In this document: one piece after another, positions 35,343 through 43,524 of the stretch | Layout: the number at the start of each line of letters is the position of its first letter | How positions within the stretch are numbered: position 1 is the first letter of the stretch | DNA from: Kaistella carnis | GTDB lineage: Bacteria; Bacteroidota; Bacteroidia; Flavobacteriales; Weeksellaceae | Direction of reading: 5' to 3' | Assembly (NCBI RefSeq): GCF_003860585.1 | Contig: NZ_CP034159.1 | Location: 372,001-436,000 of the forward strand | DNA: 64,000 nt | Program-made: the position numbers and the translations under genes | Notes under the pieces: generated by a model | Databases searched by the model: none | The model's input: only the letters and a program-made list of their open reading frames with translations | Told to the model about the DNA's origin: nothing

Positions 35343-36812
35343 TTAGAATATTTTATGTTGATTTTTAAGAATATAATCGGTGACCACTTTCCCCGAAATA
35401 AGCGCCGGGGGAACACCTGGACCCGGAACAGTGAGCTGACCGGTATAAAATAGATTCTTAATTTTTTTATTGTTAATGCTTGGACGTAAAATGGAGGTTT
35501 GCAATAAAGTGTTCGCAAGCCCGTAGGCATTACCGCGACAAGAATTGTACCTTTCTTTAAAATCCTGCACGCCAAAACTTTTCTTAAATATAACGTGTTT
35601 ACGTAAATCTACGCCAATATTTTCTTCTATTCTACTCATGATCAGATCAAAATACTGATCGTGTATTTCCTGACTGTCTTTTAAATCGACTGCAACAGGG
35701 ATTAAAAAGAAACCGACTTCCTTGCCTTCCGGGCATAAATCCTGATCTGTTTTTGAAGAGAAGTTTGCGTAAAATAAAGGTTTTGTCGGTAGTTTTGGAT
35801 CGTCATAGATCTCAACTGCATGCTGTCCGAAATCGGTATCGAAAAATAAATTATGATGTTGCAATTCCGGAACTTTTTTGTCAAAAGCGACGTAATATAA
35901 GAATGAGGATGGCGCAAAAACTTTCTTCTGCCAATAATCTTCTGAATAGTTCTTTTCATCAGCATTTAAAAGTTGTTCCGTGTGTGCGTAATCTGCACCA
36001 GAAATCACCAAGTCCGTTTCAAAAACATCCGTTGTAGTGACGACTCTTTTCGCAATACTATTTTTCGTTTCAATTCTTAAAACTTCCTGATGCGTTAAAA
36101 ATTCTACTCCTAATTCTTTTGCTAATCTCACCATTCCTTTTGCTACGGCATTAAAACCTCCTTTTGGATACCAGGTTCCCAAGCCGAAATCGGCATGATT
36201 CATAAAGTTATAAAATGCGGGCGTATTTTGAGGTTTAGCACCCAAAAAAAGAACGGGAAACTCTAAAATACTTTGGAGTTTTGGATTTTTAATATTCTTT
36301 CGAACCGTCTGAGAGATGTTCTGCACAAAAAGATTCAGTCGTGTTGCGGTCTCCATACTAACCAATTCCATTACTGATTTTCCGGGGTTGTAGACCAGAT
36401 CTTTCATCGCAATCTCATAGTTCTTCCGAGAATCCTCCATAAATTTTCGAAGATGCTTTCCACTGCCTGGTTCTATTTCTTCAAATTTGGCAATTATTTT
36501 CTCCGGATCATCTGCGATGTCTATATAATCATCTTTACCAAATATTACGCGATAAGCAGGTGAGAGCTTTTCTAATTTATAATACTCACTCACTTTTTTT
36601 CCAAAATCTGCAAAAAAGCGTTCAAAAATATCAGGCATCCAATACCAACTTGGTCCCATATCAAATTTAAATCCATCAATTTCCAGTAAAGACGCCCGAC
36701 CGCCGAGCTGTTCATTTTTTTCTAAAACTTTTACTGAATAGCCTTTCTTTGCCATATAACAGGCAGAAGCAAGGGCTGAAAATCCGGAACCAATAATGAC
36801 AACTTTACTCAT
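35343..36812 (-). CDS. crtI: Phytoene desaturase
   Basis: 489 residues. The FAD-binding N-terminus is VVIGSGFSALASACYMAKKG (4-23), followed by VLEKNEQLGGRASLLEIDGF. The C-terminal bacterial CrtI signature is NLFYTGQLTVPGPGVPPALI. The enzyme introduces four double bases-equivalents of unsaturation to convert phytoene to lycopene at the inner membrane. It is the promoter-proximal gene of the crt operon and divergent from the TetR gene. A -7 box TATTTTTG (plus 36830-36837) lies 17 bp upstream of its ATG. Confidence 0.95.
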   Translation of the reverse strand: MSKVVIIGSGFSALASACYMAKKGYSVKVLEKNEQLGGRASLLEIDGFKFDMGPSWYWMPDIFERFFADFGKKVSEYYKLEKLSPAYRVIFGKDDYIDIADDPEKIIAKFEEIEPGSGKHLRKFMEDSRKNYEIAMKDLVYNPGKSVMELVSMETATRLNLFVQNISQTVRKNIKNPKLQSILEFPVLFLGAKPQNTPAFYNFMNHADFGLGTWYPKGGFNAVAKGMVRLAKELGVEFLTHQEVLRIETKNSIAKRVVTTTDVFETDLVISGADYAHTEQLLNADEKNYSEDYWQKKVFAPSSFLYYVAFDKKVPELQHHNLFFDTDFGQHAVEIYDDPKLPTKPLFYANFSSKTDQDLCPEGKEVGFFLIPVAVDLKDSQEIHDQYFDLIMSRIEENIGVDLRKHVIFKKSFGVQDFKERYNSCRGNAYGLANTLLQTSILRPSINNKKIKNLFYTGQLTVPGPGVPPALISGKVVTDYILKNQHKIF

Positions 36813-36829
36813 GTTTTTTAATAATGGAA

Positions 36830-36878
36830 CAAAAATATACTTTTATTTCTAAAATAGAAAATATTTTTACTAAATTTG
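36830..36878. promoter_or_regulatory. Divergent crtI/tetR control region with 15-bp operator-like palindrome
   Basis: Two opposed -7 boxes (minus TATTTTTG at 36830-36837, plus TAAATTTG at 36871-36878) flank a perfect inverted repeat TTTCTA-AAA-TAGAAA at 36846-36860. The palindrome covers where the -33 contacts of both promoters would fall. One bound TetR dimer could therefore repress both the crt operon and its own operon. That is inference from position and symmetry. Confidence 0.6.
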
Positions 36879-36900
36879 TGCTTTATTTAAAATACAATAT

Positions 36901-37566
36901 ATGAAAGATATAGATAATGCTCAAGAAAAAATCCTGGATAAATACTCAAAATATGTACTTCGTAACAACAGGAAACCTTTAACTGTGTTTACTTTTTGTG
37001 AGGAACATGATATTAACGAAACCGATTTCTATTTCTATTATGTCAATTTCGATGTTTTGGAGGCTGATTACTTGCGCTATTTTATGCAGCAAAGTATCCG
37101 CTTAATCACGGCAGAAGAAAATTATCTTTTTGAGAACGCGAAAACGAAAATGCTGTCCTTCTATTTTACCTTTTTCGAACAGCTGACGATGAATCGCAGT
37201 TTGCTGATTTACTTAATTGGTACTGAACGAAATAATCTAAATAATTTGAAAAAGCTTTGGTCTCTAAAAAAAGAATTTCAGCTTTTTATCAAGAGTTTAG
37301 ATTTATCTGAACCGATGATGGACAATCAGCCCGAAAATATGGCTAAAATAGAGCGGTTTAAAAACAAGGGAATTGAAGAATTATATTGGGGCCATTTTCT
37401 CGCCACGCTTAAATTCTGGATTGATGATACAAGTTCAAACTTTGAAAAAACCGATATTTTTATTGAAAAATCCGTGGATACGAGCTTTGAGTTTTTAGAG
37501 GTTAAACCTTTAAAGAAACTGATCGATTTTGGAAAATTTTTATTTAATGAAAAAGTAAAAAATTAA
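36901..37566 (+). CDS. TetR/AcrR family transcriptional regulator
   Basis: 221 residues. The first about 55 residues have a TetR-like helix-turn-helix: ILDKYSKYVLRNN, then TVFTFCEEHDINETDFYFYYVNFDVLEADYL with the aromatic recognition helix. The rest is a helical ligand/dimer domain ending in LKKLIDFGKFLFNEKV, as in the Bacteroidota TetR group that precedes UbiB-like kinases. It is divergent from crtI and shares a TAATG stop/start overlap with the UbiB gene. It probably controls both transcription units in response to an unknown signal such as photo-oxidative stress. Confidence 0.82.
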   Translation: MKDIDNAQEKILDKYSKYVLRNNRKPLTVFTFCEEHDINETDFYFYYVNFDVLEADYLRYFMQQSIRLITAEENYLFENAKTKMLSFYFTFFEQLTMNRSLLIYLIGTERNNLNNLKKLWSLKKEFQLFIKSLDLSEPMMDNQPENMAKIERFKNKGIEELYWGHFLATLKFWIDDTSSNFEKTDIFIEKSVDTSFEFLEVKPLKKLIDFGKFLFNEKVKN

Positions 37567-38885
37567 TGAAGACCTTAGATAAAATTCCGACCAGTAAGAT
37601 CGAAAGAGCGACAAAATTAATTTCTACGGGAGCAAAAGTTGGGGTCAATTACCTGAAATATTATGGTGATAAAATGACCAAAACGGAAGGTGAAGCCAAG
37701 GAAAATTTAAACCGAAATAATGCTGCAGATATTTACGACAGCTTGAAAGAGTTGAAAGGAAGTGCTTTAAAAGTTGCTCAAATGTTGAGTATGGAAAAAA
37801 ACATTTTACCTGCTGCTTATGTGGAGAAATTTTCGCTTTCCCAGTTTCAGGTTCCGCCGCTTTCTGCACCTTTAGTAAATAAAATTTTTAAAAATTATTT
37901 TGGTAAAAAACCAAGTGAATTGTTCGACCAGTTTGAATCGACCTCTGCAAATGCAGCGAGTATTGGACAGGTTCACAAAGCGATGAAAGATGGAAAAGAA
38001 TTGGCAGTAAAAATTCAGTATCCCGGTGTTTCCGATAGCATTTCTTCGGATCTGGCAATGGTAAAACCCATTGCAATGAAAATGTTTAACATTAAAGGAA
38101 AGAATTCAGACCAATATTTTAAAGAAGTTGAAGATAAATTATTGGAAGAAACAGATTATGCTTTAGAAATCAAGCAAAGTCTGGAAATTAGAAAAAGTTG
38201 CGAACTGCTGCCCAATCTGGCGTTTCCCAATTATTATCCGGAGTTTTCCAACGACAGGATCATTACCATGGATTGGATGCACGGTAAACATTTGTCCACT
38301 TTTTCCGAAGAAAATACCGACGCTGTACTTGCTGATCAGGTAGGGCAGGCTTTATGGGATTTTTATATGTTTCAGATTCATCACTTACGGAAAGTACATG
38401 CCGATCCGCATCCCGGTAATTTTTTAGTTTCAAAATCGGGAACTTTAATCGCGATTGATTTTGGATGTATGAAAAGTATTCCAGAGGATTTTTACATTCC
38501 CTATTTCGAACTTTCGATCCGGGAGAATTTACAGGACAAAGCTTTTTTAGATCAGAAATTATTGGAACTCGAAATAATAAGACCTGATGATTCTGCAGAA
38601 GAGAAAGATTTTTTCACCGAGATTTTTTACGAATTGCTATATCTGTTTACAACTCCTTTCCAAGAAGAGACATTTGATTTTTCAGATGGAAAATTCTTTT
38701 CTGCAATCGCAGATTTAGGGCAGAAATATGCAAAAAACACCCAGCTTAAAGGAAGAAATGCCAATAGAGGTTCGCGTCACTTTATCTATATGAACAGAAC
38801 ATTTTTCGGTTTGTACAATTTAATGCATGAATTGAAATCTAAAAATATCAAGATCAATAATTATAAAAATTACCTGAATAAGTAA
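37566..38885 (+). CDS. ABC1/AarF/UbiB-type atypical kinase
   Basis: 439 residues. The family-specific N-terminal motif appears as ALKVAQMLSME (KVAQ in place of KxGQ), the Ala-rich nucleotide loop is SANAASIGQVHKAM, the catalytic loop is VHADPHPGNFLV and the metal motif is AIDFGCMK. Members act in ubiquinone or membrane-lipid biology in other organisms, and Bacteroidota use menaquinone, so the substrate here is unclear. It overlaps the TetR stop by 1 bp and the next gene's start by 1 bp. Its place in a photoprotection operon suggests a membrane-isoprenoid role. Confidence 0.92.
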   Translation: MKTLDKIPTSKIERATKLISTGAKVGVNYLKYYGDKMTKTEGEAKENLNRNNAADIYDSLKELKGSALKVAQMLSMEKNILPAAYVEKFSLSQFQVPPLSAPLVNKIFKNYFGKKPSELFDQFESTSANAASIGQVHKAMKDGKELAVKIQYPGVSDSISSDLAMVKPIAMKMFNIKGKNSDQYFKEVEDKLLEETDYALEIKQSLEIRKSCELLPNLAFPNYYPEFSNDRIITMDWMHGKHLSTFSEENTDAVLADQVGQALWDFYMFQIHHLRKVHADPHPGNFLVSKSGTLIAIDFGCMKSIPEDFYIPYFELSIRENLQDKAFLDQKLLELEIIRPDDSAEEKDFFTEIFYELLYLFTTPFQEETFDFSDGKFFSAIADLGQKYAKNTQLKGRNANRGSRHFIYMNRTFFGLYNLMHELKSKNIKINNYKNYLNK

Positions 38886-39157
38886 TGCTGAATCCTATAC
38901 AGATTGATCGGATCATTGAAATGGCTTGGGAAGATCGAACGCCTTTTGAAGCGATTGAATATCAGTTTTCCTTAACCGAAAAAGACGTGATTATTTTGAT
39001 GCGCACCGAGTTAAAAAGAAGCTCCTTCAAACTTTGGAGAGCACGAGTGAATTCTGGAGTCAGTCAAAAGCATTTGCAGAAAAGGACTTCGGAAATGGAC
39101 CGTTTTCGATGCAGCAGACAAAGAACAATTTCTAATAATAAAATCAGTAAAAGATAA
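38885..39157 (+). CDS. TIGR03643 family protein (DUF2805)
   Basis: 90 residues beginning MLNPIQIDRIIEMAWEDRTP and containing EAIEYQFSLTEKDVIILMR and SFKLWRARVNSG, the signature of the small TIGR03643/DUF2805 family. The region has a helix-turn-helix-like helical pattern. The family is nearly always found beside photolyase/cryptochrome, DUF2256 and flavin-reductase genes; its function is not known. It is coupled to the UbiB gene (TAATG) and abuts the flavin-reductase gene without spacing. Confidence 0.9.
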   Translation: MLNPIQIDRIIEMAWEDRTPFEAIEYQFSLTEKDVIILMRTELKRSSFKLWRARVNSGVSQKHLQKRTSEMDRFRCSRQRTISNNKISKR

Positions 39158-39781
39158 ATGGAGGAAAAGCAGGAATATTTCACTTTTACGAAGTCTTTTA
39201 TATTAGACAGTGAAAAGCGTTTTCGTACAAAGTTGATTAATTCTTTGGCCGGCATTAGACAGGTTGCGTTAGTCGGAACCAAATCGAGTGCTGGAGTAGA
39301 AAATCTTGCCATTTTCAATTCTGTAATTCATTTGGGAGCCCATCCACCTTTGCTGGGGTTGATCAGTAGACCTGACACTGTAAGTCGGGATACTTTAGAA
39401 AATATGATAGAGAACGGAAAGTATACCCTGAACTTTATCGATCGAAAATGGGTGAAGGACGCCCATCAAACATCAGCCAGGTATGCAAAAGAAGTTTCAG
39501 AATTTTCTGCCACTGATTTTTCTTCGGAATATATCGGCGATTGTTCTGCACCGTTTGTGAAAGAAGCTGAAATTAAAATTGAAATGAAGCTGCAACAAAT
39601 TCTGGATATTAAGATTAATAATACAAAACTGATGATTGGCAGCGTGGAATGGATTCAAATTCCTGCCGAAAGGTTCACAGAAGATGGCTCGGTAAATCAT
39701 CATGATCTATTATTAAGTGGAGGGTTGGATGCCTATTATTCCGCGGAAATGATAACACAGCTCGAGTATGCAAAGCCATAG
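39158..39781 (+). CDS. Flavin reductase family protein
   Basis: 207 residues with the FMN-binding split-barrel pattern: [20 protein letters not shown], then [19 protein letters not shown], then [16 protein letters not shown] and [14 protein letters not shown], the last typical of flavin reductase-like proteins. It is expected to bind FMN and could supply reduced flavin. It starts immediately after the TIGR03643 stop codon and lies five bases before the DUF2256 gene, so it is part of the photolyase operon. Confidence 0.9.
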   Translation: MEEKQEYFTFTKSFILDSEKRFRTKLINSLAGIRQVALVGTKSSAGVENLAIFNSVIHLGAHPPLLGLISRPDTVSRDTLENMIENGKYTLNFIDRKWVKDAHQTSARYAKEVSEFSATDFSSEYIGDCSAPFVKEAEIKIEMKLQQILDIKINNTKLMIGSVEWIQIPAERFTEDGSVNHHDLLLSGGLDAYYSAEMITQLEYAKP

Positions 39782-39786
39782 CGCAG

Positions 39787-39942
39787 ATGAAAATCTCTTC
39801 GAAACATATTAAGAAACAGAATTTACCCTCAAAAATTTGTCCTGTTTGCGAAATACCTTTTGCGTGGCGTAAAAAATGGCAGAAAGATTGGGAAAAGGTT
39901 CTTTACTGCAGCCAAAAATGCAAAATGAATAAAAATGCTTAA
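39787..39942 (+). CDS. DUF2256 domain protein (small zinc-ribbon-like)
   Basis: 51 residues. It has two CxxC-type pairs: [16 protein letters not shown] at 17-32, then VLYCSQKCK at 39-46. The conserved PF-WRKKW and W-VKYCS pattern defines DUF2256. The four cysteines probably bind zinc. The family is small, basic, and strongly associated with photolyase/cryptochrome operons, with unknown function. It sits between flavin-reductase and SDR genes with 5 and 14 bp spacing. Confidence 0.93.
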   Translation: MKISSKHIKKQNLPSKICPVCEIPFAWRKKWQKDWEKVLYCSQKCKMNKNA

Positions 39943-39956
39943 AATTAATTAGTAAG

Positions 39957-40652
39957 ATGAAGAATATTTTAATAGTAGGAGCCGGAAAAGGAATCGGACT
40001 GAAGTCTGCAGAATTATTGAGGAATGAAAATCTGTACACGATCTCCCGAACTTCTACAAAGGAATTAGAGGATTTGGATACCGAATTTTTTCAGTTGGAT
40101 GTTGCCAAAGATGATTTGGGAAACTTATCTTTACCGCCAGAATTACACGGACTTGTATTTTGTCCGGGTTCTATTAATTTGAGACCTTTTAATCGCCTTA
40201 CGGAAGAAGATTTTCAGGCAGATTTTCAGCAGAATTTTTTGGGTGCCGTTCGCATTATTCAGAAATGTTTGCCGGCTCTGAAAAAATCGAAATCAGCAAG
40301 CATTGTTTTATTTTCCACGGTGGCAGCAAAATTAGGAATGCCTTTTCATACGTCGATTGCGGCGAGTAAAGGAGCAATTGAAGGTTTTGCAAAAAGTTTA
40401 GCTGCAGAATTGGCGGCTTCAAATGTGAGAGTGAACGTTATAGCGCCTTCTTTAACAGACACCGAATTGGCGGCACAACTGCTTTCAACAGAAGAAAAAA
40501 GATTCGCTTCTGCGAAAAGACATCCGTTGCAGAGGATTGGCTCGGCTGAAGATATGGCTCAAATGGTAGAATTCCTTTTATCCGAAAAAAGTTCCTGGAT
40601 GACTGGACAAATTATTGGCATTGATGGAGGCTTAGGAACAATAAAACTTTAA
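39957..40652 (+). CDS. SDR family protein of photolyase clusters (catalytic Tyr replaced)
   Basis: 231 residues of classical short-chain dehydrogenase layout. The nucleotide-binding motif is ILIVGAGKGIGLKSAELL, then LVFCPGSINLRPF, SIVLFSTVAA and VNVIAPSLTDTELAAQLL, ending with IGIDGGLGTI. At the YxxxK position the sequence is TSIAASKGAIEGFAKSLAAE: Lys is kept but the Tyr is replaced by Ile. Members next to photolyase genes share this substitution in my recollection, so it may be a subfamily trait and the protein may bind rather than reduce. Its partner genes are DUF2256 and MarR. Confidence 0.87.
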   Translation: MKNILIVGAGKGIGLKSAELLRNENLYTISRTSTKELEDLDTEFFQLDVAKDDLGNLSLPPELHGLVFCPGSINLRPFNRLTEEDFQADFQQNFLGAVRIIQKCLPALKKSKSASIVLFSTVAAKLGMPFHTSIAASKGAIEGFAKSLAAELAASNVRVNVIAPSLTDTELAAQLLSTEEKRFASAKRHPLQRIGSAEDMAQMVEFLLSEKSSWMTGQIIGIDGGLGTIKL

Positions 40653-40663
40653 TATAACTTATC

Positions 40664-41317
40664 ATGGAATTAAATTTAATCATCGACATTCTTTCTGAAC
40701 TGGATAATTTTCAACGAAAACAACCCAGCAATTCAACGACTTTAGAAGATTTTCGTCTATACTTAAATGAACAGGCTTACGAGAAGGAGACTCCCCGGAA
40801 TCTTACAGAAAAATTCGATTTGGACGTCTATGATCTGGAAAATGAAATTGCAAAGCAAGTCATTATGTTAGGTAGATATTCTAAGCAATTGATCAAGAAA
40901 TCACTGGAAAATCATCCAGATCTGGTCAACGAAGATTTCACATATCTTTTCAGAATGATGGATTATCCATCATTAACGAAGATGCAGTTGATCGAGAAAA
41001 ATGCACATGAAAAACAATCGGGTATTGAAATTATTAAACGTTTAGTTCGAAATGGTCTTTTTGTCGAAAGTCCGGATGCTAATGATAAACGAAGTACCAG
41101 GATTTCAGTGACAGAAAAGGGGAAAAAAGTATTTAAGGAATCTATGAAAGACATTACCATCGTTTCTAAAATAATGTGTGGTAGATTGACCGATGACGAA
41201 AAAATCCAGTTGTTGGAATCCCTAAAAAAGCTCAATACTTTTCACCATACCGTTTATACGAATTTAAAAAATGAAGAACCAAGGGAAATTTTGAAAATGG
41301 TGCATAATGACCGATAA
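40664..41317 (+). CDS. MarR-family winged-helix regulator
   Basis: 217 residues. The C-terminal half is a MarR domain: FRMMDYPSLTKMQLIEKNAH, then EIIKRLVRNGLFVESPDAND and KRSTRISVTEKGKKVFKES, the last being the wing with its RSTRI motif. The N-terminal about 75 residues are a helical extension. It overlaps the photolyase gene by 11 bp and follows the SDR gene by 11 bp. It is a second regulator in the same operon as the TetR protein. Confidence 0.88.
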   Translation: MELNLIIDILSELDNFQRKQPSNSTTLEDFRLYLNEQAYEKETPRNLTEKFDLDVYDLENEIAKQVIMLGRYSKQLIKKSLENHPDLVNEDFTYLFRMMDYPSLTKMQLIEKNAHEKQSGIEIIKRLVRNGLFVESPDANDKRSTRISVTEKGKKVFKESMKDITIVSKIMCGRLTDDEKIQLLESLKKLNTFHHTVYTNLKNEEPREILKMVHNDR

Positions 41318-42623
41318 ATTAACGATTTTTTGGTTTCGACGCGACTTAAGATTGTCTGATAATCACGGACTTTTAAAAGCTTTGGAATTCTCAGAAAATG
41401 TGTTGCCCATCTTTATTTTTGATGTTGAAATTTTGTCAAAAATTGAAAATAAGGCCGATAAACGCGTTGACTATATTTTTCAGGTTTTAAAGATTCTGAA
41501 TCAACATCTTGAAAAAACGGGTACGTCGATTAAAATATACTACGGAAAACCCCTCGAAATATTTAAAGAGTTAGTCCAGGATAATGATATTGAAGCGGTT
41601 TTTTGCAATGAAGATTACGAACCATCTGCGATTAAAAGAGATCTGGAGATTAAAGAATATTTGAATAAAAATAAAATCGATTTTCACAGCTTTAAAGATC
41701 AGGTTCACTTTCATAAAGACGAAATACTAAAATCTGATGGCACGCCTTATACCATTTACACGCCTTATTCGAAGCAATGGCTCTTAAAATACACCTCCGA
41801 TAACGTAGAAAATTACGCAAGCGAAAAATTACTGAAGCATTTCTGCGATGTGGAAAAGCAGACTATTTCTTTAAAAGAAATCGGATTTGAGGAAACGGGT
41901 TATGTTTTTGAAGCGCCCGTCATTAGTTCTGATTTAATTAAATCTTATCACGAAACGCGCAATTTTCCAACCGTAAAAACCTCGGAGATGAGTGTGCATC
42001 TTCGCTTCGGAACGATCAGTGTCCGAAAACTTGCTGCTGCATCGGCGAAACTCAATCAAACGTATTTGAAGGAATTGATCTGGCGGGAATTCTTTATGCA
42101 GATTCTTTATCATTTTCCAAAAGTAGTTCATCAATCTTTTAAGAAAAAGTATGATCATATTTCCTGGCTTTATGATGATGATATTTTGAAAAAGTGGCAG
42201 GAAGGAAAAACCGGATATCCGATTGTAGATGCGGGAATGAGACAATTAAATGAAACTGGTTTTATGCACAACCGTGTTCGAATGGTTTGTGCAAGTTTTT
42301 TCACCAAACATCTTTTAATGGACTGGCGAATTGGGGAAGCGTACTTCGCAGAGAAATTACTGGATTATGATCTTTCTGCAAACAATGGGAATTGGCAGTG
42401 GAGTGCCGGAAGCGGCTGTGATTCGGCGCCTTACTTCCGAATCTTTAATCCGGAGGAACAACAGAAAAAATTTGATCCGGATTTTAAATATATCAAGAAA
42501 TGGGTCAAAGAATATGGAACCGATGAATATCCAGAACCCATTGTGGACCATAAATTTGCCCGAGAGCGCGCGTTAGAAACCTATAAAAAAGGACTGGAAT
42601 CCGCTGAGGCGATCAAGAATTAA
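41307..42623 (+). CDS. phr: Cryptochrome/deoxyribodipyrimidine photolyase
   Basis: 438 residues. The N-terminal antenna domain begins IFWFRRDLRLSDNHGLL and contains IYYGKPLEIF and FCNEDYEPSAIKRD. The C-terminal FAD domain has LRFGTISVRKL, then KELIWREFFMQILYHFPKVV, then GYPIVDAGMRQLNETGFMHN and NNGNWQWSAGSGCDSAPYFR, the N/W pattern of class I CPD photolyases. It repairs UV dimers using blue light; a cryptochrome-like signalling role cannot be excluded. It is the last gene of the operon that starts at tetR, and converges on the lipid kinase gene with a 4-bp overlap. Confidence 0.95.
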   Translation: MTDKLTIFWFRRDLRLSDNHGLLKALEFSENVLPIFIFDVEILSKIENKADKRVDYIFQVLKILNQHLEKTGTSIKIYYGKPLEIFKELVQDNDIEAVFCNEDYEPSAIKRDLEIKEYLNKNKIDFHSFKDQVHFHKDEILKSDGTPYTIYTPYSKQWLLKYTSDNVENYASEKLLKHFCDVEKQTISLKEIGFEETGYVFEAPVISSDLIKSYHETRNFPTVKTSEMSVHLRFGTISVRKLAAASAKLNQTYLKELIWREFFMQILYHFPKVVHQSFKKKYDHISWLYDDDILKKWQEGKTGYPIVDAGMRQLNETGFMHNRVRMVCASFFTKHLLMDWRIGEAYFAEKLLDYDLSANNGNWQWSAGSGCDSAPYFRIFNPEEQQKKFDPDFKYIKKWVKEYGTDEYPEPIVDHKFARERALETYKKGLESAEAIKN

Positions 42624-43471
42624 ATTAAAATTTTCAGGCTTTTTGGCAAAACTTTAATATGAATAGGAGAGTGTATTTCGGTATATTCTCCATCCAAATG
42701 CCAATCTTGCGTATTCACCGTAAATTCAATCTCGGGGACAGAGATGTAGGTGAGGTAATCATTCTCCTTCAATCCTTTTGTAAACATGCGTATTCCAAAA
42801 AGTGGCGCGTGCCATATAGGAAACTTTTTCACCAGCACTACTTCCAGCAATCCATCCACTGTACTTGCATGGGGCGCGATATAAGCATTATTCCCGAACT
42901 GACGGGTGTTTGCCACATTCAGCATTAAATAGTTACCATTATACTGCTCATATTCTTTGGCGGAAAACTGTAACTGAATGGGTTTGTACTTGAAAAAAGT
43001 TTGTAAGGATACTTTGATGTAATTCGCAAAACCGCGTTTTGTCTTTTCAAATTCTTTCACCACTTTTCCATCAAAGCCAGTTCCTGAAACATTGATGGAC
43101 AGGTGATTGTTGACTTTAAACGTGTCGATTTCCCGAAAGTTTTTATTATTAATTTTAAGAAGGAGTTCTTCTAAATTTTTAGTAAAATTCGTTTCATTAG
43201 AAAAACCATTTCCGGAACCTGCCGGAAAAATCCCTAAAATCTTATCTGTATTAATGAGTTTTTTTGCAACGGAAGAAATAGTGCCGTCGCCACCAACAGC
43301 CACAAATATATCGATGGTGTCGAAATTTTGATTAATGAATTGATCCGTGCTTTCAAACGATTCTGAGATGAAGAAATTGGCATCCTTCACTTTTTCTTTT
43401 AAAAGACGAACGAACGGTTTATAATTTTTTTTCGCAGAAAAAGGATTGATGATAAAGGCGACATTTTTCAT
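42620..43471 (-). CDS. Diacylglycerol/lipid kinase family protein (YegS-like)
   Basis: 283 residues. The DAGK catalytic domain starts VAFIINPFSAKKNYKPF and contains the nucleotide motif FVAVGGDGTISSVAKKL and the glycine-rich GIFPAGSGNGFSNET. The C-terminal beta-sandwich has SINVSGTGFDGKVVKEFEKT and the acidic end WHLDGEYTEIHSP. These enzymes phosphorylate diacylglycerol or related lipids; the exact lipid is unknown. No neighbouring gene points to a pathway. Confidence 0.92.
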   Translation of the reverse strand: MKNVAFIINPFSAKKNYKPFVRLLKEKVKDANFFISESFESTDQFINQNFDTIDIFVAVGGDGTISSVAKKLINTDKILGIFPAGSGNGFSNETNFTKNLEELLLKINNKNFREIDTFKVNNHLSINVSGTGFDGKVVKEFEKTKRGFANYIKVSLQTFFKYKPIQLQFSAKEYEQYNGNYLMLNVANTRQFGNNAYIAPHASTVDGLLEVVLVKKFPIWHAPLFGIRMFTKGLKENDYLTYISVPEIEFTVNTQDWHLDGEYTEIHSPIHIKVLPKSLKILI

Positions 43472-43485
43472 AAGAAGACAAAAAT

Positions 43486-43514
43486 AGAAAAAAGCAAGTA
43501 CATAAACTTGCTTT
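43486..43514 (-). terminator. Intrinsic terminator after DUF3298 gene
   Basis: Perfect 9-bp inverted repeat AAAGCAAGT / ACTTGCTTT with a six-base loop, T-rich afterwards on the minus strand. It lies between the DUF3298 stop (43525) and the lipid kinase start (43471), making them separate transcripts. Confidence 0.75.
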
Positions 43515-43524
43515 CAGCGTCTTA

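Noticed and set aside
35345..35575. Upstream extension of crtB
   Set aside because: It would overlap the conserved end of crtI, and the extra residues are not CrtB-like; ATG 35341 fits the family start.
38885..39157. Sigma-factor-like or HTH regulator call for the 90-residue gene
   Set aside because: Helical pattern is HTH-like, but the match to TIGR03643/DUF2805 and its gene context is stronger, and DNA binding is unproven.
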